Made by a program: the position numbers and the translations under genes
In this document: one piece after another, positions 41,929 to 51,373 of the stretch
Layout: each line of letters opens with the position of its first letter
Position numbering within the stretch: position 1 is the first letter of the stretch
DNA from: Borborobacter arsenicus
GTDB lineage: Bacteria; Pseudomonadota; Alphaproteobacteria; Rhizobiales; Rhizobiaceae
DNA: 64,000 nt
Direction of reading: 5' to 3'
Assembly (NCBI RefSeq): GCF_003934165.1
Contig: NZ_ML133511.1
Location: 30,022 to 94,021 of the forward strand
The notes under the pieces: model-generated
What the model was told of the DNA's origin: nothing
The model's input: the letters and a program-made list of their open reading frames with translations, nothing else
The model's database searches: none

Positions 41929-44034
41929 ATGACCGGCCCCGGCATATTTTCCGACATCGAAAGCCCCCTGACCGAGGAGCGTCCGCAAACGGACAGCCAT
42001 CACGGCATCACCCGGGTTGACGAGTTCTCCTGGCTGCGCGCGCAGAACTGGCAGGACGTATTCCGCGACCCCGCGCAACTCGATCCGGCTATCCGCAGCC
42101 ATCTTGAGGCGGAGAATGCCTATCAGAGCGCCTTGATGGCCGATACGGTCGAGTTGCAGAAGCGCCTCTTCCAGGAGATGAAGGGGCGGATCAAGGAAGA
42201 TGACTCTTCAGTGCCCTTGAAGGACGGCCCCTTCGCTTACGGCTCCTCCTTCAAGAAAGGTGGCGAACAGCCGCGCTTCTTCCGCACGCCGCGTAACGGC
42301 GGGGCTGAGGAAATTATCCTCGACGGCGATGCCGAAGCCGAGGGCAAGGCCTATTTCCGCATCGGCAGCGTCGATCACTCATCCGACCACAAGCGCCTGA
42401 TCTGGGCTTTCGACGACAAGGGTTCGGAATTCTACACCCTCAATGTCCGCGACCTCGCCAACGGCAAGGAACTGGCTGATGTTGTTCCTGACACGGGCGG
42501 CGCCGGTGTCTGGAATGCTACCGATGACGGCTTTTTCTACACCCGCCTCGACCAGAACCACCGCCCGTCGAAGATCTTGTTCCACAAGCTCGGCACCGAC
42601 CACGCCGTAGATCGCCTTGTCTATGAGGAAACCGACCCCGGTTTCTTCATGAATGTCGGCGGCGCGCGCCGCAACGACTGGATATTCATCGGCATCAATG
42701 ACCATGAAACGTCGGAATATCGCCTTCTCAAGGCCAGCGAACCGCTGGCCGAGCCGAAGCTGGTCGAGCCGCGCTCGCCCGGCCTGCAATATGACCTCGA
42801 AGAGGGCGGCGACATCTTCTTCATCCTGACCAATGCGGACGGCGCCAAGGACTTCAAGATCATGACGGCTCCAGCCGATGATCCGCGTCGCGTAAATTGG
42901 AAGGAACTGGTGCCGCATGAGCCGGGGCGTCTCATCCTGTCCATCCTAGGCTTCAAGGACCACCTGGTCCGGCTGGAGCGCAAGGACGGCCTGCCGCGCA
43001 TCGTCATCCGCGATCGCGCCACCGGCGAGGAACATCTGATCTCGTTTGCGGAGGAGGCATTCTCGCTCGGCCTTGGCGGCTCTTACGAATACGACACGGA
43101 TACGATCCGCTTCTCCTACTCGTCGATGACCACGCCGAGCCAGCTTTTCGACTACAATATGCGCACCCGCGAGCGCGTGCTGCTGAAGACGCAGGAAGTG
43201 CCTTCTGGCCATGACCCGGAAGACTACGTCACCCGCCGGCTGATGGCGCCGTCGCATGATGGCGAATTGGTGCCGATCTCGCTTATCCACCATCGCGACA
43301 CGCCGCTGGATGGCAGCGCGCCCTGCCTGCTCTACGGCTACGGCTCCTACGGCATCACCATCCCTGCCGGCATCAACACCAATTGCCTGTCCCTGGTCGA
43401 CCGCGGCTTCGTCTATGCGCTCGCCCATATACGCGGCGGCAAGGACAAGGGTTATGCCTGGTACGACGACGGCAAGCGGCAGAAGAAGACCAATACCTTC
43501 CTCGATTTCATTGCCGCTGCGCATCACCTCGTTGCAGAGCGCTACACATCGCATGACCGCATCATTGCGCAGGGCGGCTCTGCCGGCGGCATGCTGATGG
43601 GAGCCATCGCCAATATGGCGCCGGAGGCTTTTGGCGGCATCATCGCGGAAGTGCCCTTCGTCGATGTGCTCACTACTATGCTCGACGACACGTTGCCGCT
43701 CACGCCGCCGGAATGGCCCGAATGGGGAAATCCGATCGCTTCGGAAGAAGACTACAAAACCATCGCCGCCTATTCGCCTTACGACAATGTCGGCGCCCGC
43801 GCCTATCCGCCGATCTTGGCGGTTGCCGGCCTCACCGATCCGCGCGTCACCTATTGGGAGCCGGCGAAATGGGTCGCCCGTCTGCGCAAGCTTAAAAAGG
43901 ACAGGAACCCGGTCCTGTTCAAGATCAACATGGATGCCGGGCATGCCGGTGCGTCGGGACGGTTTTCACGGCTGGAAGAAATCGCCTACACCTACGCCTT
44001 CGCGCTGAAGGTCGCGGGCAAGGCAGGAGCTTGA
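41929..44034 (+). CDS. ptrB: S9A-family serine peptidase, oligopeptidase B type
   Basis: 701 aa. The N-terminal region (VDEFSWLRAQNWQDVFRDPAQLDPAIRSHLEAENAY) and beta-propeller precede an alpha/beta hydrolase domain. The nucleophile is Ser551 in AQGGSAGGMLMGA; the catalytic His lies in MDAGHAGASGRFSRLEE, and the Asp region in LAVAGLTDPRVTYWEP. The GGSAGG elbow points to oligopeptidase B rather than prolyl endopeptidase (GGSNGG). It cleaves short peptides after basic residues in the cytoplasm. It is a single gene with its own upstream region. Confidence 0.9.
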   Translation: MTGPGIFSDIESPLTEERPQTDSHHGITRVDEFSWLRAQNWQDVFRDPAQLDPAIRSHLEAENAYQSALMADTVELQKRLFQEMKGRIKEDDSSVPLKDGPFAYGSSFKKGGEQPRFFRTPRNGGAEEIILDGDAEAEGKAYFRIGSVDHSSDHKRLIWAFDDKGSEFYTLNVRDLANGKELADVVPDTGGAGVWNATDDGFFYTRLDQNHRPSKILFHKLGTDHAVDRLVYEETDPGFFMNVGGARRNDWIFIGINDHETSEYRLLKASEPLAEPKLVEPRSPGLQYDLEEGGDIFFILTNADGAKDFKIMTAPADDPRRVNWKELVPHEPGRLILSILGFKDHLVRLERKDGLPRIVIRDRATGEEHLISFAEEAFSLGLGGSYEYDTDTIRFSYSSMTTPSQLFDYNMRTRERVLLKTQEVPSGHDPEDYVTRRLMAPSHDGELVPISLIHHRDTPLDGSAPCLLYGYGSYGITIPAGINTNCLSLVDRGFVYALAHIRGGKDKGYAWYDDGKRQKKTNTFLDFIAAAHHLVAERYTSHDRIIAQGGSAGGMLMGAIANMAPEAFGGIIAEVPFVDVLTTMLDDTLPLTPPEWPEWGNPIASEEDYKTIAAYSPYDNVGARAYPPILAVAGLTDPRVTYWEPAKWVARLRKLKKDRNPVLFKINMDAGHAGASGRFSRLEEIAYTYAFALKVAGKAGA

Positions 44035-44152
44035 TCCTGAAAAGTTGCGGGCTTTTCAGACAAGATCACGCATCAATAACAAAGGCTTAGTCGAGATGGC
44101 GATTCAAGGAAAAATCATCTCGCTCTAAGCTCGGCCGGTCTGATCGGCCGCC

Positions 44153-45103
44153 TCAGCTTTCCGGCTGTTTGCGTGGCGGGTAGCCATCGGGATGCGGCGG
44201 CACCGCCTTCAGATAGGCGGCGATCGCCTCGCGGTCGGCTGGCGAGAGCTTGGCCATGTTCTTCTGGACATCGACCATGGCGCCGCCGACCGAATCATAA
44301 TCCGGCGTGAAGCCGGTTTCGAGGTAGCTCGCAATCTCCGACGCGGACCATGAGCCGATACCACCCTCACCCGACGTGATGTTCGGAACTACACCCTCGC
44401 CTTCGGCCGCGATTGCACCAGCCAGCCACCGGCTCTTGTCCGTGCCGCCGATAAAGTCGCGCGGGCTATGGCATTCGCCGCAATGCCCCGGCCCCTCGAC
44501 GAGGTACTGGCCCAGCCGCTCCTGTTCCGCGGCACCGCTCTCAAGCGCTATGACCGGTACGCTACTGACGTAAAGCAACTTCCACAGGCCGAGCCCGCGC
44601 CGCAGATTATAGGGAAACGACAGCGTGTGGTCGGCTGCTTTTCCGGCAACCGCCGGCAGCGTCTTCATATAGGCGTAGAGGTCGGCGACGTCTTCCGGCC
44701 TCATCCGTGCATAGGATGGATAGGGAAAAGCCGGATAATAATGCGTCCCGGAAGGGGAAACGCCTCTCAGCACCGCATTGGCGAAGTCCTCCTGCGACCA
44801 GCCGCCGATGCCGTCGGTCCCGTCCTGAGAGATATTGGGCGCAACGAAAATGCCGAACGGCGTCTTCAACTGGACGCCGCCGACCAGTTCAAGCTGTGCG
44901 GGGCCTTCCGATTTGGGCCGTGCGTGACACGATGCGCAACCTCCGGCCCAGAAAATCCGCTCACCTTTGGCGGCATCTCCAGGGCCAAGGGCAGCTGCCG
45001 CTTCCCCGTCAAGCCGCGTCGGTGTGGTGAGCAGCCAGAAAGCCGCTGCCCCCACACCGCACAGCAACAGGGCTGCGGCACCCAATTTACCGAACACAGC
45101 CAT
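44153..45103 (-). CDS. Membrane-anchored diheme cytochrome c
   Basis: 316 aa. An N-terminal hydrophobic signal/anchor (LGAAALLLCGVGAAAFWLLTTP) is followed by two cytochrome c domains with CASCH (Cys56-Cys59-His60) and CGECH (Cys208-Cys211-His212). Likely distal Met ligands lie in segments such as RMRPEDVADLYAYMKTLP. It resembles the cytochrome subunits of alcohol/gluconate-type dehydrogenases, but no dehydrogenase is adjacent. Maturation would need the ccm system encoded in this window. It follows the c-prime cytochrome gene by 15 bp. Confidence 0.9.
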   Translation of the reverse strand: MAVFGKLGAAALLLCGVGAAAFWLLTTPTRLDGEAAAALGPGDAAKGERIFWAGGCASCHARPKSEGPAQLELVGGVQLKTPFGIFVAPNISQDGTDGIGGWSQEDFANAVLRGVSPSGTHYYPAFPYPSYARMRPEDVADLYAYMKTLPAVAGKAADHTLSFPYNLRRGLGLWKLLYVSSVPVIALESGAAEQERLGQYLVEGPGHCGECHSPRDFIGGTDKSRWLAGAIAAEGEGVVPNITSGEGGIGSWSASEIASYLETGFTPDYDSVGGAMVDVQKNMAKLSPADREAIAAYLKAVPPHPDGYPPRKQPES

Positions 45104-45118
45104 CCGGCTTCGACCAGA

Positions 45119-45556
45119 TCAGCTCTTCTTGATGCGGAAGGTCTCATGGCAGCCGCCGCAATTGGCCGCCACTTTGCCGAACTCCACCTTGAGCGCATCG
45201 AGATCGGCGGGCGCTGCGGCGACGGCTGCGGCTGTATCAGCCCGGAACTTCTCGACCTTCGCCTGGAAACCGGCCATGTCTTCCCAGATCTTGGGCGAGG
45301 CTTCCGTGTCGCCCTTGTCCGTTCCTTCCGGGAACAGCGCAGCGACGTCGATCTTCTGGGCATCCTCGCTCAGCGTCTTCAACGCATCGAGCACGACTGC
45401 GGCATCGAAAGGCTTCTCGCCCTTGACCATCGGCGCAATCGCTCCGACTGCCTTGCCGTTTGCCTTCATGATCGCCTGGCGATCGGCAATCGGATCGGCA
45501 AAGGCGGCGGAGCCAGCCAACGCCAGCGCGGATAGGGCAAGTATAAGTGTTCTCAT
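45119..45556 (-). CDS. Cytochrome c-prime-type periplasmic protein
   Basis: 145 aa from ATG 45556, set by GGAGG seven bases upstream. A signal peptide (LILALSALALAGSAAFA) and a four-helix sequence end in NCGGCHETFRIKK, the C-terminal CXXCH typical of class II cytochromes c (cytochrome c-prime/c556). Such proteins bind NO or CO or shuttle electrons. It is the first gene of a two-gene unit with the diheme cytochrome, suggesting an electron-transfer pair. Confidence 0.92.
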   Translation of the reverse strand: MRTLILALSALALAGSAAFADPIADRQAIMKANGKAVGAIAPMVKGEKPFDAAVVLDALKTLSEDAQKIDVAALFPEGTDKGDTEASPKIWEDMAGFQAKVEKFRADTAAAVAAAPADLDALKVEFGKVAANCGGCHETFRIKKS

Positions 45557-45683
45557 GAAATAACCTCCGGGTTGCAATTTCGCTGCCTGGGCACGCCCAC
45601 GGAAAATGGCCGAAAAGACCTTTACATTCTCCTCACCATTGCGTGAGCGGGACGTGAACGCAACCAGCATGCCGCAGGAATCA

Positions 45684-45708
45684 AAAACCCCGGCCGAGCC
45701 GGGGTTTT
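45684..45708 (-). terminator. Intrinsic terminator downstream of superoxide dismutase gene
   Basis: AAAACCCCGGC (45684-45694) and GCCGGGGTTTT (45698-45708) form a perfect 11-bp stem with a 3-nt loop, flanked by an extra A/T on the minus-strand exit side. It lies about 80 bp after the sod stop codon and separates it from the cytochrome genes on the same strand. Confidence 0.85.
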
Positions 45709-45784
45709 CTTCGTTTCGAGGCTTGTGCCACCTTGCTGACTATGGCTCGGGATCGATCATCAATCCGTATCGATCCCGAATAAA

Positions 45785-46381
45785 TCAGGCCTTCTCATAC
45801 AGTTCGAGCACGTAATCCCAATTAATGAGGCTATCGACGAAGGCTTCAAGATATTTCGGACGCGCATTGCGATAGTCGATGTAATAGGAGTGCTCCCACA
45901 CATCGACGCCGAGAATCGGCGATGCGCCATGGACAAGCGGGTTCTCGCCATTCGGCGTCTTCGAAATCGCGAGCTTGCCGTCCTTGACCGAAAGCCATGC
46001 CCAGCCGGAGCCGAACTGCGTCGTGCCGGCGGCGATGAAATCGGCCTTGAACTTGTCATAGCCACCGAGGTCGCTGTCGATGGCCTTCTGCAATGCGCCG
46101 GGCAGCTTGTTGCCGCCGCCGCCCTTCTTCATCCACTTCCAGAAATGGACGTGGTTGTAGTGCTGCGCGGCATTGTTGAAGAGACCGGCATTCTTGCCGA
46201 ATGACTGCTTGACGACTTCTTCCAGCGAAAGCTTGTCCATCCCGGCTTCAGCGGCGAGCTTGTTGCCGTTGTCGACATAGGCCTTGTGGTGCTTGTCGTG
46301 ATGGTACTCCAGCGTCTCCTTGGACATATAGGGCTGGAGTGCCTCGTAGTCATAGGGCAATGCGGGCAGTTCAAAGGCCAT
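45785..46381 (-). CDS. sodB: Fe/Mn superoxide dismutase
   Basis: 198 aa from ATG 46381, with GAGGAG seven bases upstream. Metal ligands are visible in LEYHHDKHHKAYV, in NNAAQHYNHVHFWKWM, and in the Asp/His of LGVDVWEHSYYIDYRNARPKYLEAF. The QFGSGWAWL motif and GGG linker (KKGGGGNKLP) suit an Fe-type enzyme of the alphaproteobacterial SodB group. It disproportionates superoxide in the cytoplasm or periplasm; no signal peptide is seen. It is monocistronic, with its own terminator. Confidence 0.95.
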   Translation of the reverse strand: MAFELPALPYDYEALQPYMSKETLEYHHDKHHKAYVDNGNKLAAEAGMDKLSLEEVVKQSFGKNAGLFNNAAQHYNHVHFWKWMKKGGGGNKLPGALQKAIDSDLGGYDKFKADFIAAGTTQFGSGWAWLSVKDGKLAISKTPNGENPLVHGASPILGVDVWEHSYYIDYRNARPKYLEAFVDSLINWDYVLELYEKA

Positions 46382-46544
46382 GGTCATACTCCTCAATCTG
46401 GCAATGTGCGGTAAATTCCTACCGGACAGACATAAGATGGAATTGCCGCAAGACAACCCCATCGCTGCGCCCCGTTGTAGGCCAACAGACGCAAAAGGGG
46501 CAGCCAGTTTTCAACAAAATCCGCAGGATTGAGGAATTATTTTC

Positions 46545-47423
46545 TTACGCTGAGGCGGAAGCGTGCGCCCAGTCCCAATAAAGCTCGCGCGCCTTCCTGG
46601 CGACCGGACCCGGCTGCAGCTCGCGATCCTCGATCTTGATTACCGGCACGACCTTGGAATGGTTTCCGGTCGAGAAGATCTCGTCGGCTTCGAGGAACTC
46701 GCGCACCGACAGCGCCTTTTCCGTCGTGCGGAAACCATAGTCGGCAAGCAGCGAGATTGTGCGGGCGCGCGTGATGCCGGAAAGGAAAGTCCCGTTCGGG
46801 GCCGGCGTGAAGACATGGCCATCCTTGACCAGGAAGATGTTGGACGATCCTGTCTCGGCAACATTGCCGAGCATGTCGAGCACCAGCGCATTGTCGAAGC
46901 CGCGCATTTTGGCTTCCAGGATCGCGCGGCCGTTGTTCGGATAAAGGCAGCCGGCCTTGGCATTGGTGGGCATGGTCTCGATGGTCGGCCGGCGGAACGG
47001 CGAGACGGTTACCGAAAATCCGGTCGGGGCGATCATCGGCGCCTCGTAGAGACACAGGCAGAACCGCGTGGATGCCGGATCGGCGGGCACGCCCATATAG
47101 CCGCCATGCTCGGCCCAATACATCGGCCGGATATAGACGGCAGTATTGCCGTCGAATTTCTTCAGCCCGTCCCAGGTCAGGCTGACGATTTCCTCCGGCG
47201 TCATGGTCGGCTTGAGCCCGAGCGCGATGGCCGAGGTGTTGACGCGCTGCGAATGCAGGTCGAGATCAGGCGCTACGCCCTCGAACCAGCGAGCGCCGTC
47301 GAATACGCTGGTGCCAAGCCACATGGCATGGCTGCGCGGCCCGATCACCGCGACATTGCCCTCGTACCAGTCGCCATCGACAAAGGTCCAGGTCTTGGTT
47401 TGCGCAGCCGTGGAAAGTGACAT
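46545..47423 (-). CDS. Branched-chain amino acid aminotransferase (class IV)
   Basis: 292 aa from ATG 47423. Fold type IV signatures are IGPRSHAMWLGTSVFDGARWFEG, VYIRPMYWAEHGGYMG, the PLP-binding Lys156 in PTNAKAGCLYPNNGRAILEAKMRGFDNALVLDMLGNVAETGSSNIFLVKDG, and the C-terminal SGITRARTISLLADYGF. It transfers amino groups between branched-chain 2-oxo acids and glutamate (IlvE-type). Many rhizobial genomes hold several paralogues, so substrate preference is open. Isolated gene. Confidence 0.9.
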   Translation of the reverse strand: MSLSTAAQTKTWTFVDGDWYEGNVAVIGPRSHAMWLGTSVFDGARWFEGVAPDLDLHSQRVNTSAIALGLKPTMTPEEIVSLTWDGLKKFDGNTAVYIRPMYWAEHGGYMGVPADPASTRFCLCLYEAPMIAPTGFSVTVSPFRRPTIETMPTNAKAGCLYPNNGRAILEAKMRGFDNALVLDMLGNVAETGSSNIFLVKDGHVFTPAPNGTFLSGITRARTISLLADYGFRTTEKALSVREFLEADEIFSTGNHSKVVPVIKIEDRELQPGPVARKARELYWDWAHASASA

Positions 47424-47910
47424 GGGAGTGATCCGTCTATGTGATGAGCTGTTCATTGGAAGACAGTTTGCTGTACCTCGTCAACTGTCGCGGCGGGAGA
47501 ATTGTTGATGCCACGGCCTGCTGGCATCGGCCGCATGGGCCCTTTTGCCGAAATGGCTTTAAATCCGAAATTCGTTCCCAGCCTAGGTCATGGACTCATA
47601 AATATGATCGAAATGGCGCCTGAAACGGCGATGAGATGCCAGGAGAAGCCCGCCGGTCGATGTGATTCATCGGCCAAGGGCATCGACGCCGCAGCTCGAA
47701 GCCGTTTCGGCGTCCTTCGGATGTGGGCCCTCTGGCCGGCTACTTTGTCGCGAAGGACTTGAAAATGAACGACATTTCCTGCGCCTTCGCTCCTCGTATC
47801 CGACCAGATGGCCTCACACCATTTCGACCAGATTTATGAGTTCACGACCTAGCTCCTAGGTGATACCAATTCGTTGCGCCGCACCGGCGCAACGATGCGC
47901 GAGAGGATTG
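47424..47910. other. Intergenic region upstream of aminotransferase and dehalogenase genes
   Basis: 487 bp between divergent genes. Short open frames inside show no family sequence. A perfect 10-bp hairpin lies at its right end (listed separately). Nothing else was recognised. Confidence 0.5.
47872..47894. repeat. Perfect hairpin just upstream of the dehalogenase start
   Basis: CGTTGCGCCG (47872-47881) and CGGCGCAACG (47885-47894) are exact complements around CAC. The dyad ends 16 bp before the ATG and directly before the GAGAGG ribosome-binding site. No T-run follows, so an operator or translation-modulating hairpin fits better than a terminator. Confidence 0.5.
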
Positions 47911-48573
47911 ATGCGCCACACCGCTTATGTGTTTGATGCCTATGGCACGCTGTTTGACGTGCACGCTGCCGTCCGCCGTCATTCCGTCAAGGTCGGCCCC
48001 GATGCCCAGCAGCTTTCGGACATCTGGCGGGCCAAGCAGCTTGAATATTCCTGGGTGCGCACCCTCATGGGCTCCTTCATGGACTTCTGGCAATTGACCG
48101 AGCAGGCGCTTGATTTTGCCTTCGCCAAGGTGCCGTCCGCCGATCCGCAATTGCGCCAGGATCTGCTCGAAGCCTATTGGCAGCTGGATTGCTATCCCGA
48201 AGTCCCGGCGGTGCTGAAGGCGCTCAAGGCTGACGGCGCGCGGCTGGCAATCCTGTCGAACGGATCAACCGCGATGCTGGAGGCGGCAGTCAAGTCGGCT
48301 GCGCTCGACCAGGTGCTCGACGATATTTTCTCAGTCGATGCCGTCCGGCGTTTCAAGTCCGACCCCGCTGTCTATGACATGGTGACGACTGCCTGGCGCC
48401 TCTATCCCGATGCGGTGTCGTTCCAATCATCGAATCGATGGGATGTCGCGGGCGCTGCGCGATTCGGATTCCGCACCGTGTGGATCAATCGCAGCAGCCA
48501 GCCCGACGAGTATCGCGATCTTCAGCCGGACCTCATCCTGCCCTCACTGGAGGGATTGCCCACCGGCGGCTGA
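47911..48573 (+). CDS. (S)-2-haloacid dehalogenase, type II
   Basis: 220 aa from ATG 47911 with GAGAGG upstream. HAD-superfamily motifs: nucleophile Asp9 in VFDAYGTLFD, motif II LAILSNGS, Lys in RRFKSDPAVYD, and VSFQSSNRWDVAGAARFGFRTVWINR, which matches the SSN...D signature of L-2-haloacid dehalogenases. It hydrolyses L-2-haloacids to D-2-hydroxyacids in the cytoplasm. No transporter or regulator lies beside it. Confidence 0.92.
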   Translation: MRHTAYVFDAYGTLFDVHAAVRRHSVKVGPDAQQLSDIWRAKQLEYSWVRTLMGSFMDFWQLTEQALDFAFAKVPSADPQLRQDLLEAYWQLDCYPEVPAVLKALKADGARLAILSNGSTAMLEAAVKSAALDQVLDDIFSVDAVRRFKSDPAVYDMVTTAWRLYPDAVSFQSSNRWDVAGAARFGFRTVWINRSSQPDEYRDLQPDLILPSLEGLPTGG

Positions 48574-48772
48574 CCGTAAATTCTGTTGCCGAAAGGTCAC
48601 AGTTATACGGCGATCACATCTTCGCCTTGCTTTGTTCACCCTGTGGCCAGATTTGGAACCCCTATCGCTGGCTGAAAGTAACGGGAGGAAAAGCATGCCG
48701 CTCACGCGGCGTTCACGCTTTTTTGTGATGTCGGCTCCTATGCATTTCGGCATCCCGGATTAGAAGGGCAAC

Positions 48773-49510
48773 ATGGCTACAACCTCAGATACACTCCCCC
48801 ATTTCACCCGGCGCCGGTTTCTCAGCGCAGCCGGTGCAGGCGCTGCATCGATCGCCCTGTCGGCCTGCAGCACCGTTTCGCGCGGCCCCTATATTGACGG
48901 CCCGCCGCCTGAAACCCCACCGCTCAGCGTTGATCCTGCCTTCGGCAACTATGTTTCAATGTATGGCCCAGTGATCGACGAAGGCTATGAGATCCCAGCC
49001 GTGCCGATCAATAAAGTCGACAAGCGCTTCTATCGCCAGATCGTTCAGGACCCCACCGGCGAGCGCCCCGGCACCGTGGTCGTCGATACGTCGAACCACT
49101 TCCTTTATCTTGTACGCGAAGGCGGCGAGGCGATGCGCTACGGCGTCGGCCTCGGCCGGGCCGGCTTCGAATGGTCCGGCCGCGCCGTCATCCAGTGGAA
49201 GCGCAAATGGCCGCGCTGGACCCCGCCGACCGACATGATCAAGCGCGATCCGAAGCTGGAAAAATACAGCGCCGCCAATGGCGGCATGGATCCGGGCCTG
49301 CTCAATCCGCTCGGCGCGCGCGCTCTCTATATCTTCCAGGGAGGTGAAGACACGCTCTACCGCGTTCACGGTTCGCCGGAATGGTTCTCGATCGGCAAGT
49401 CGGTTTCATCCGGCTGCGTGCGCCTGATGAACCAGGACATCATCGACCTTTACGATCGCGTCCCCAACAAGACGCCGATTCTGGTCACCGGCGGTCTCGG
49501 GGTCGCCTGA
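48773..49510 (+). CDS. L,D-transpeptidase (YkuD family), exported lipoprotein
   Basis: 245 aa. The N-terminus has a twin-arginine-like run (TRRRFLSAAGAGAASIALSAC) ending in a lipobox SAC, so it is probably a lipoprotein. The YkuD domain contains GTVVVDTSNHFLYLVREGGEAMRYGVGLGRAGFEWSG, YRVHGSPEWFSIGKSVSSGCVRL with catalytic Cys215 and the conserved His. It makes 3-3 cross-links or attaches proteins to peptidoglycan. Single gene. Confidence 0.92.
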   Translation: MATTSDTLPHFTRRRFLSAAGAGAASIALSACSTVSRGPYIDGPPPETPPLSVDPAFGNYVSMYGPVIDEGYEIPAVPINKVDKRFYRQIVQDPTGERPGTVVVDTSNHFLYLVREGGEAMRYGVGLGRAGFEWSGRAVIQWKRKWPRWTPPTDMIKRDPKLEKYSAANGGMDPGLLNPLGARALYIFQGGEDTLYRVHGSPEWFSIGKSVSSGCVRLMNQDIIDLYDRVPNKTPILVTGGLGVA

Positions 49511-49542
49511 CCCCGTCCACCCACGGTCCACATAGGGGCGCC

Positions 49543-51096
49543 TCAAAACCCCTTTTTGAGGCTCCCCAATATGCCGCGCACCAGTGCCCGGCCGACCTGT
49601 GATCCCACAGACCGCACCACGGACTTGATCGCGGCTTCCGCCACGGTCTGGCGGTTCGATGCCCGCGGCCGCGGTGCGCGGCGCGACGAGCGATCATCGT
49701 CATCATCGCCAAAGCCGGGAATGGTCCAGCGCGTCCGACCAGAATCCCGGCCTTCGTCCTGCTGCTGGGCCTGCTCCTCGGCCTTCTGCGCCTCAAGCGC
49801 CTTCTTCTGCAAAATCTCGAAGGCCGATTCGCGGTCAACGGTTTCGTCATACTGACCCGCGACGGGGCTCTCGGCGACCAGCTTCTGCCGCTCCTGGGGC
49901 GTGATCGGGCCAAGCCGCGATGAGGGTGGGCGAATCAGCGTCCGCTGCACCATCGAGGGAACGCCCTTTGCCTCCAGCGTCGAAACCAGTGCTTCGCCGG
50001 TACCAAGCTGCGTGATCATCTCGGCACAGTTGAAATCAGGATTGGGACGGAACGTATCGGCTGCCGTCTTCACGGCTTTCTGTTCGCGCGGCGTATAGGC
50101 GCGTAGCGCGTGCTGGACGCGGTTGCCGAGTTGGGCCAGCACCGTCTCCGGCACGTCGAGGGGGTTCTGCGTGACGAAATACACGCCCACACCCTTGGAG
50201 CGGATCAGCCTCACCACCTGTTCCACGCGGTCCACCAGCGCCTTGGGGGCGTCGTCGAACAGAAGATGCGCCTCGTCGAAAAAGAAGACGAGTTTCGGCT
50301 TGTCGGGATCGCCCACTTCCGGCAGCACCTCGAACAGTTCCGACATCAGCCACAGCAGGAATGTCGCATACAGGCGCGGATTCATCATCAGCTTGTCGGC
50401 CGCGAGCACATTGATGGCGCCACGCCCATCCCGCGTCGTGCGCATCAGATCGGGTATCTTCAAGGCCGGCTCGCCGAAGAAATTGTTGCCGCCCTGCTGC
50501 TCGAGCACCAGCAGCGACCGCTGGATGGCGCCCACCGAGGGCTTGGTCACGTTGCCGTAACGTGCACCGATCTCGTCGGCGCGGCTGGCGATATTGGCAA
50601 GCAGGGCCTGCAGATCCTTCATGTCCAGAAGCAGCAGACCTTCTTCATCCGCGATGCGGAAGGCGATGTTCATCACGCCTTCCTGCGCTTCGGTGAGGTT
50701 CATCAGGCGCGACAGGAGCAGCGGCCCCATTTCAGAGACGGTGGCCCGTATCGGGTGCCCCTGCTCGCCGAATAGGTCCCAGAAGATCACCGGAAACTCC
50801 TGGAACTCATAGGGGTCGAGCTTGATCGTCTGGGCGCGCGCCGTCAGGAAGTCCTTGGCTTCGCCCATCATGGCTATGCCGGAAAGATCGCCCTTAATAT
50901 CTGCGCAGAACACCGGCACGCCGGCATTGGAAAACCCTTCCGCCAGTATCTGCAGCGTCACCGTCTTGCCAGTGCCGGTCGCGCCGGTCACCAGACCATG
51001 CCTGTTGCCATATTTCAGCAGAAGCGTTTCGGGCCTCTGGTAGCTATCGTCCGGCTTGCGGCTGGCACCGATGAAAATGCTGTCTTCCTGCGCCAT
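49543..51096 (-). CDS. HerA-like ATPase/helicase (DUF853)
   Basis: 517 aa from ATG 51096. Walker A is GLVTGATGTGKTVTLQILAEGF, Walker B KLVFFFDEAHLLFDD; the DUF853 sequence FIGASRKPDDSYQRPETLLLKYGNRHGLVTGATGTGKT and LLLDMKDLQALLANIASRADEIGARYGNVTKPSVGAIQRSLL are typical. The C-terminal 90 residues are low-complexity (KAEEQAQQQDEGRDSG, DDDDDRSSRR) and end in a basic amphipathic helix. Family members are VirB4/HerA-related hexameric ATPases of unknown housekeeping function. No NurA nuclease partner is adjacent. Confidence 0.9.
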   Translation of the reverse strand: MAQEDSIFIGASRKPDDSYQRPETLLLKYGNRHGLVTGATGTGKTVTLQILAEGFSNAGVPVFCADIKGDLSGIAMMGEAKDFLTARAQTIKLDPYEFQEFPVIFWDLFGEQGHPIRATVSEMGPLLLSRLMNLTEAQEGVMNIAFRIADEEGLLLLDMKDLQALLANIASRADEIGARYGNVTKPSVGAIQRSLLVLEQQGGNNFFGEPALKIPDLMRTTRDGRGAINVLAADKLMMNPRLYATFLLWLMSELFEVLPEVGDPDKPKLVFFFDEAHLLFDDAPKALVDRVEQVVRLIRSKGVGVYFVTQNPLDVPETVLAQLGNRVQHALRAYTPREQKAVKTAADTFRPNPDFNCAEMITQLGTGEALVSTLEAKGVPSMVQRTLIRPPSSRLGPITPQERQKLVAESPVAGQYDETVDRESAFEILQKKALEAQKAEEQAQQQDEGRDSGRTRWTIPGFGDDDDDRSSRRAPRPRASNRQTVAEAAIKSVVRSVGSQVGRALVRGILGSLKKGF

Positions 51097-51373
51097 ACTG
51101 TTCCCGTCTCCGACATCGCTTATCCAATCACCGGTACCCGACAAGCTTGCGATTGTTCAGGTGCCGTCTGTCCCGACAAGGTATAGTGGCGTGGTTGCAC
51201 CGCCACAACGGCAATCGAACAAATTGACGATTGCAGGTTGCGGTTGCGGCCGCTGTTTGGCATCCAACGGCGCAGGCCACGACGAATGTCTGATCGTTTG
51301 TTGCATTGCGGTATCGAGCCGCTCGCCATAGAGTTCCACTCTGTGCCGATGCGGGCATGAAAAGGGGATGCGG

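Noticed and set aside
44038..44058. Terminator after the S9 peptidase gene
   Set aside because: TGAAAAG/CTTTTCA is only a 7-bp AT-rich stem with no T-run after it.
47502..47762. 86-codon frame in the aminotransferase-dehalogenase spacer
   Set aside because: TTG start, no ribosome-binding site, no coding-like pattern or family sequence.
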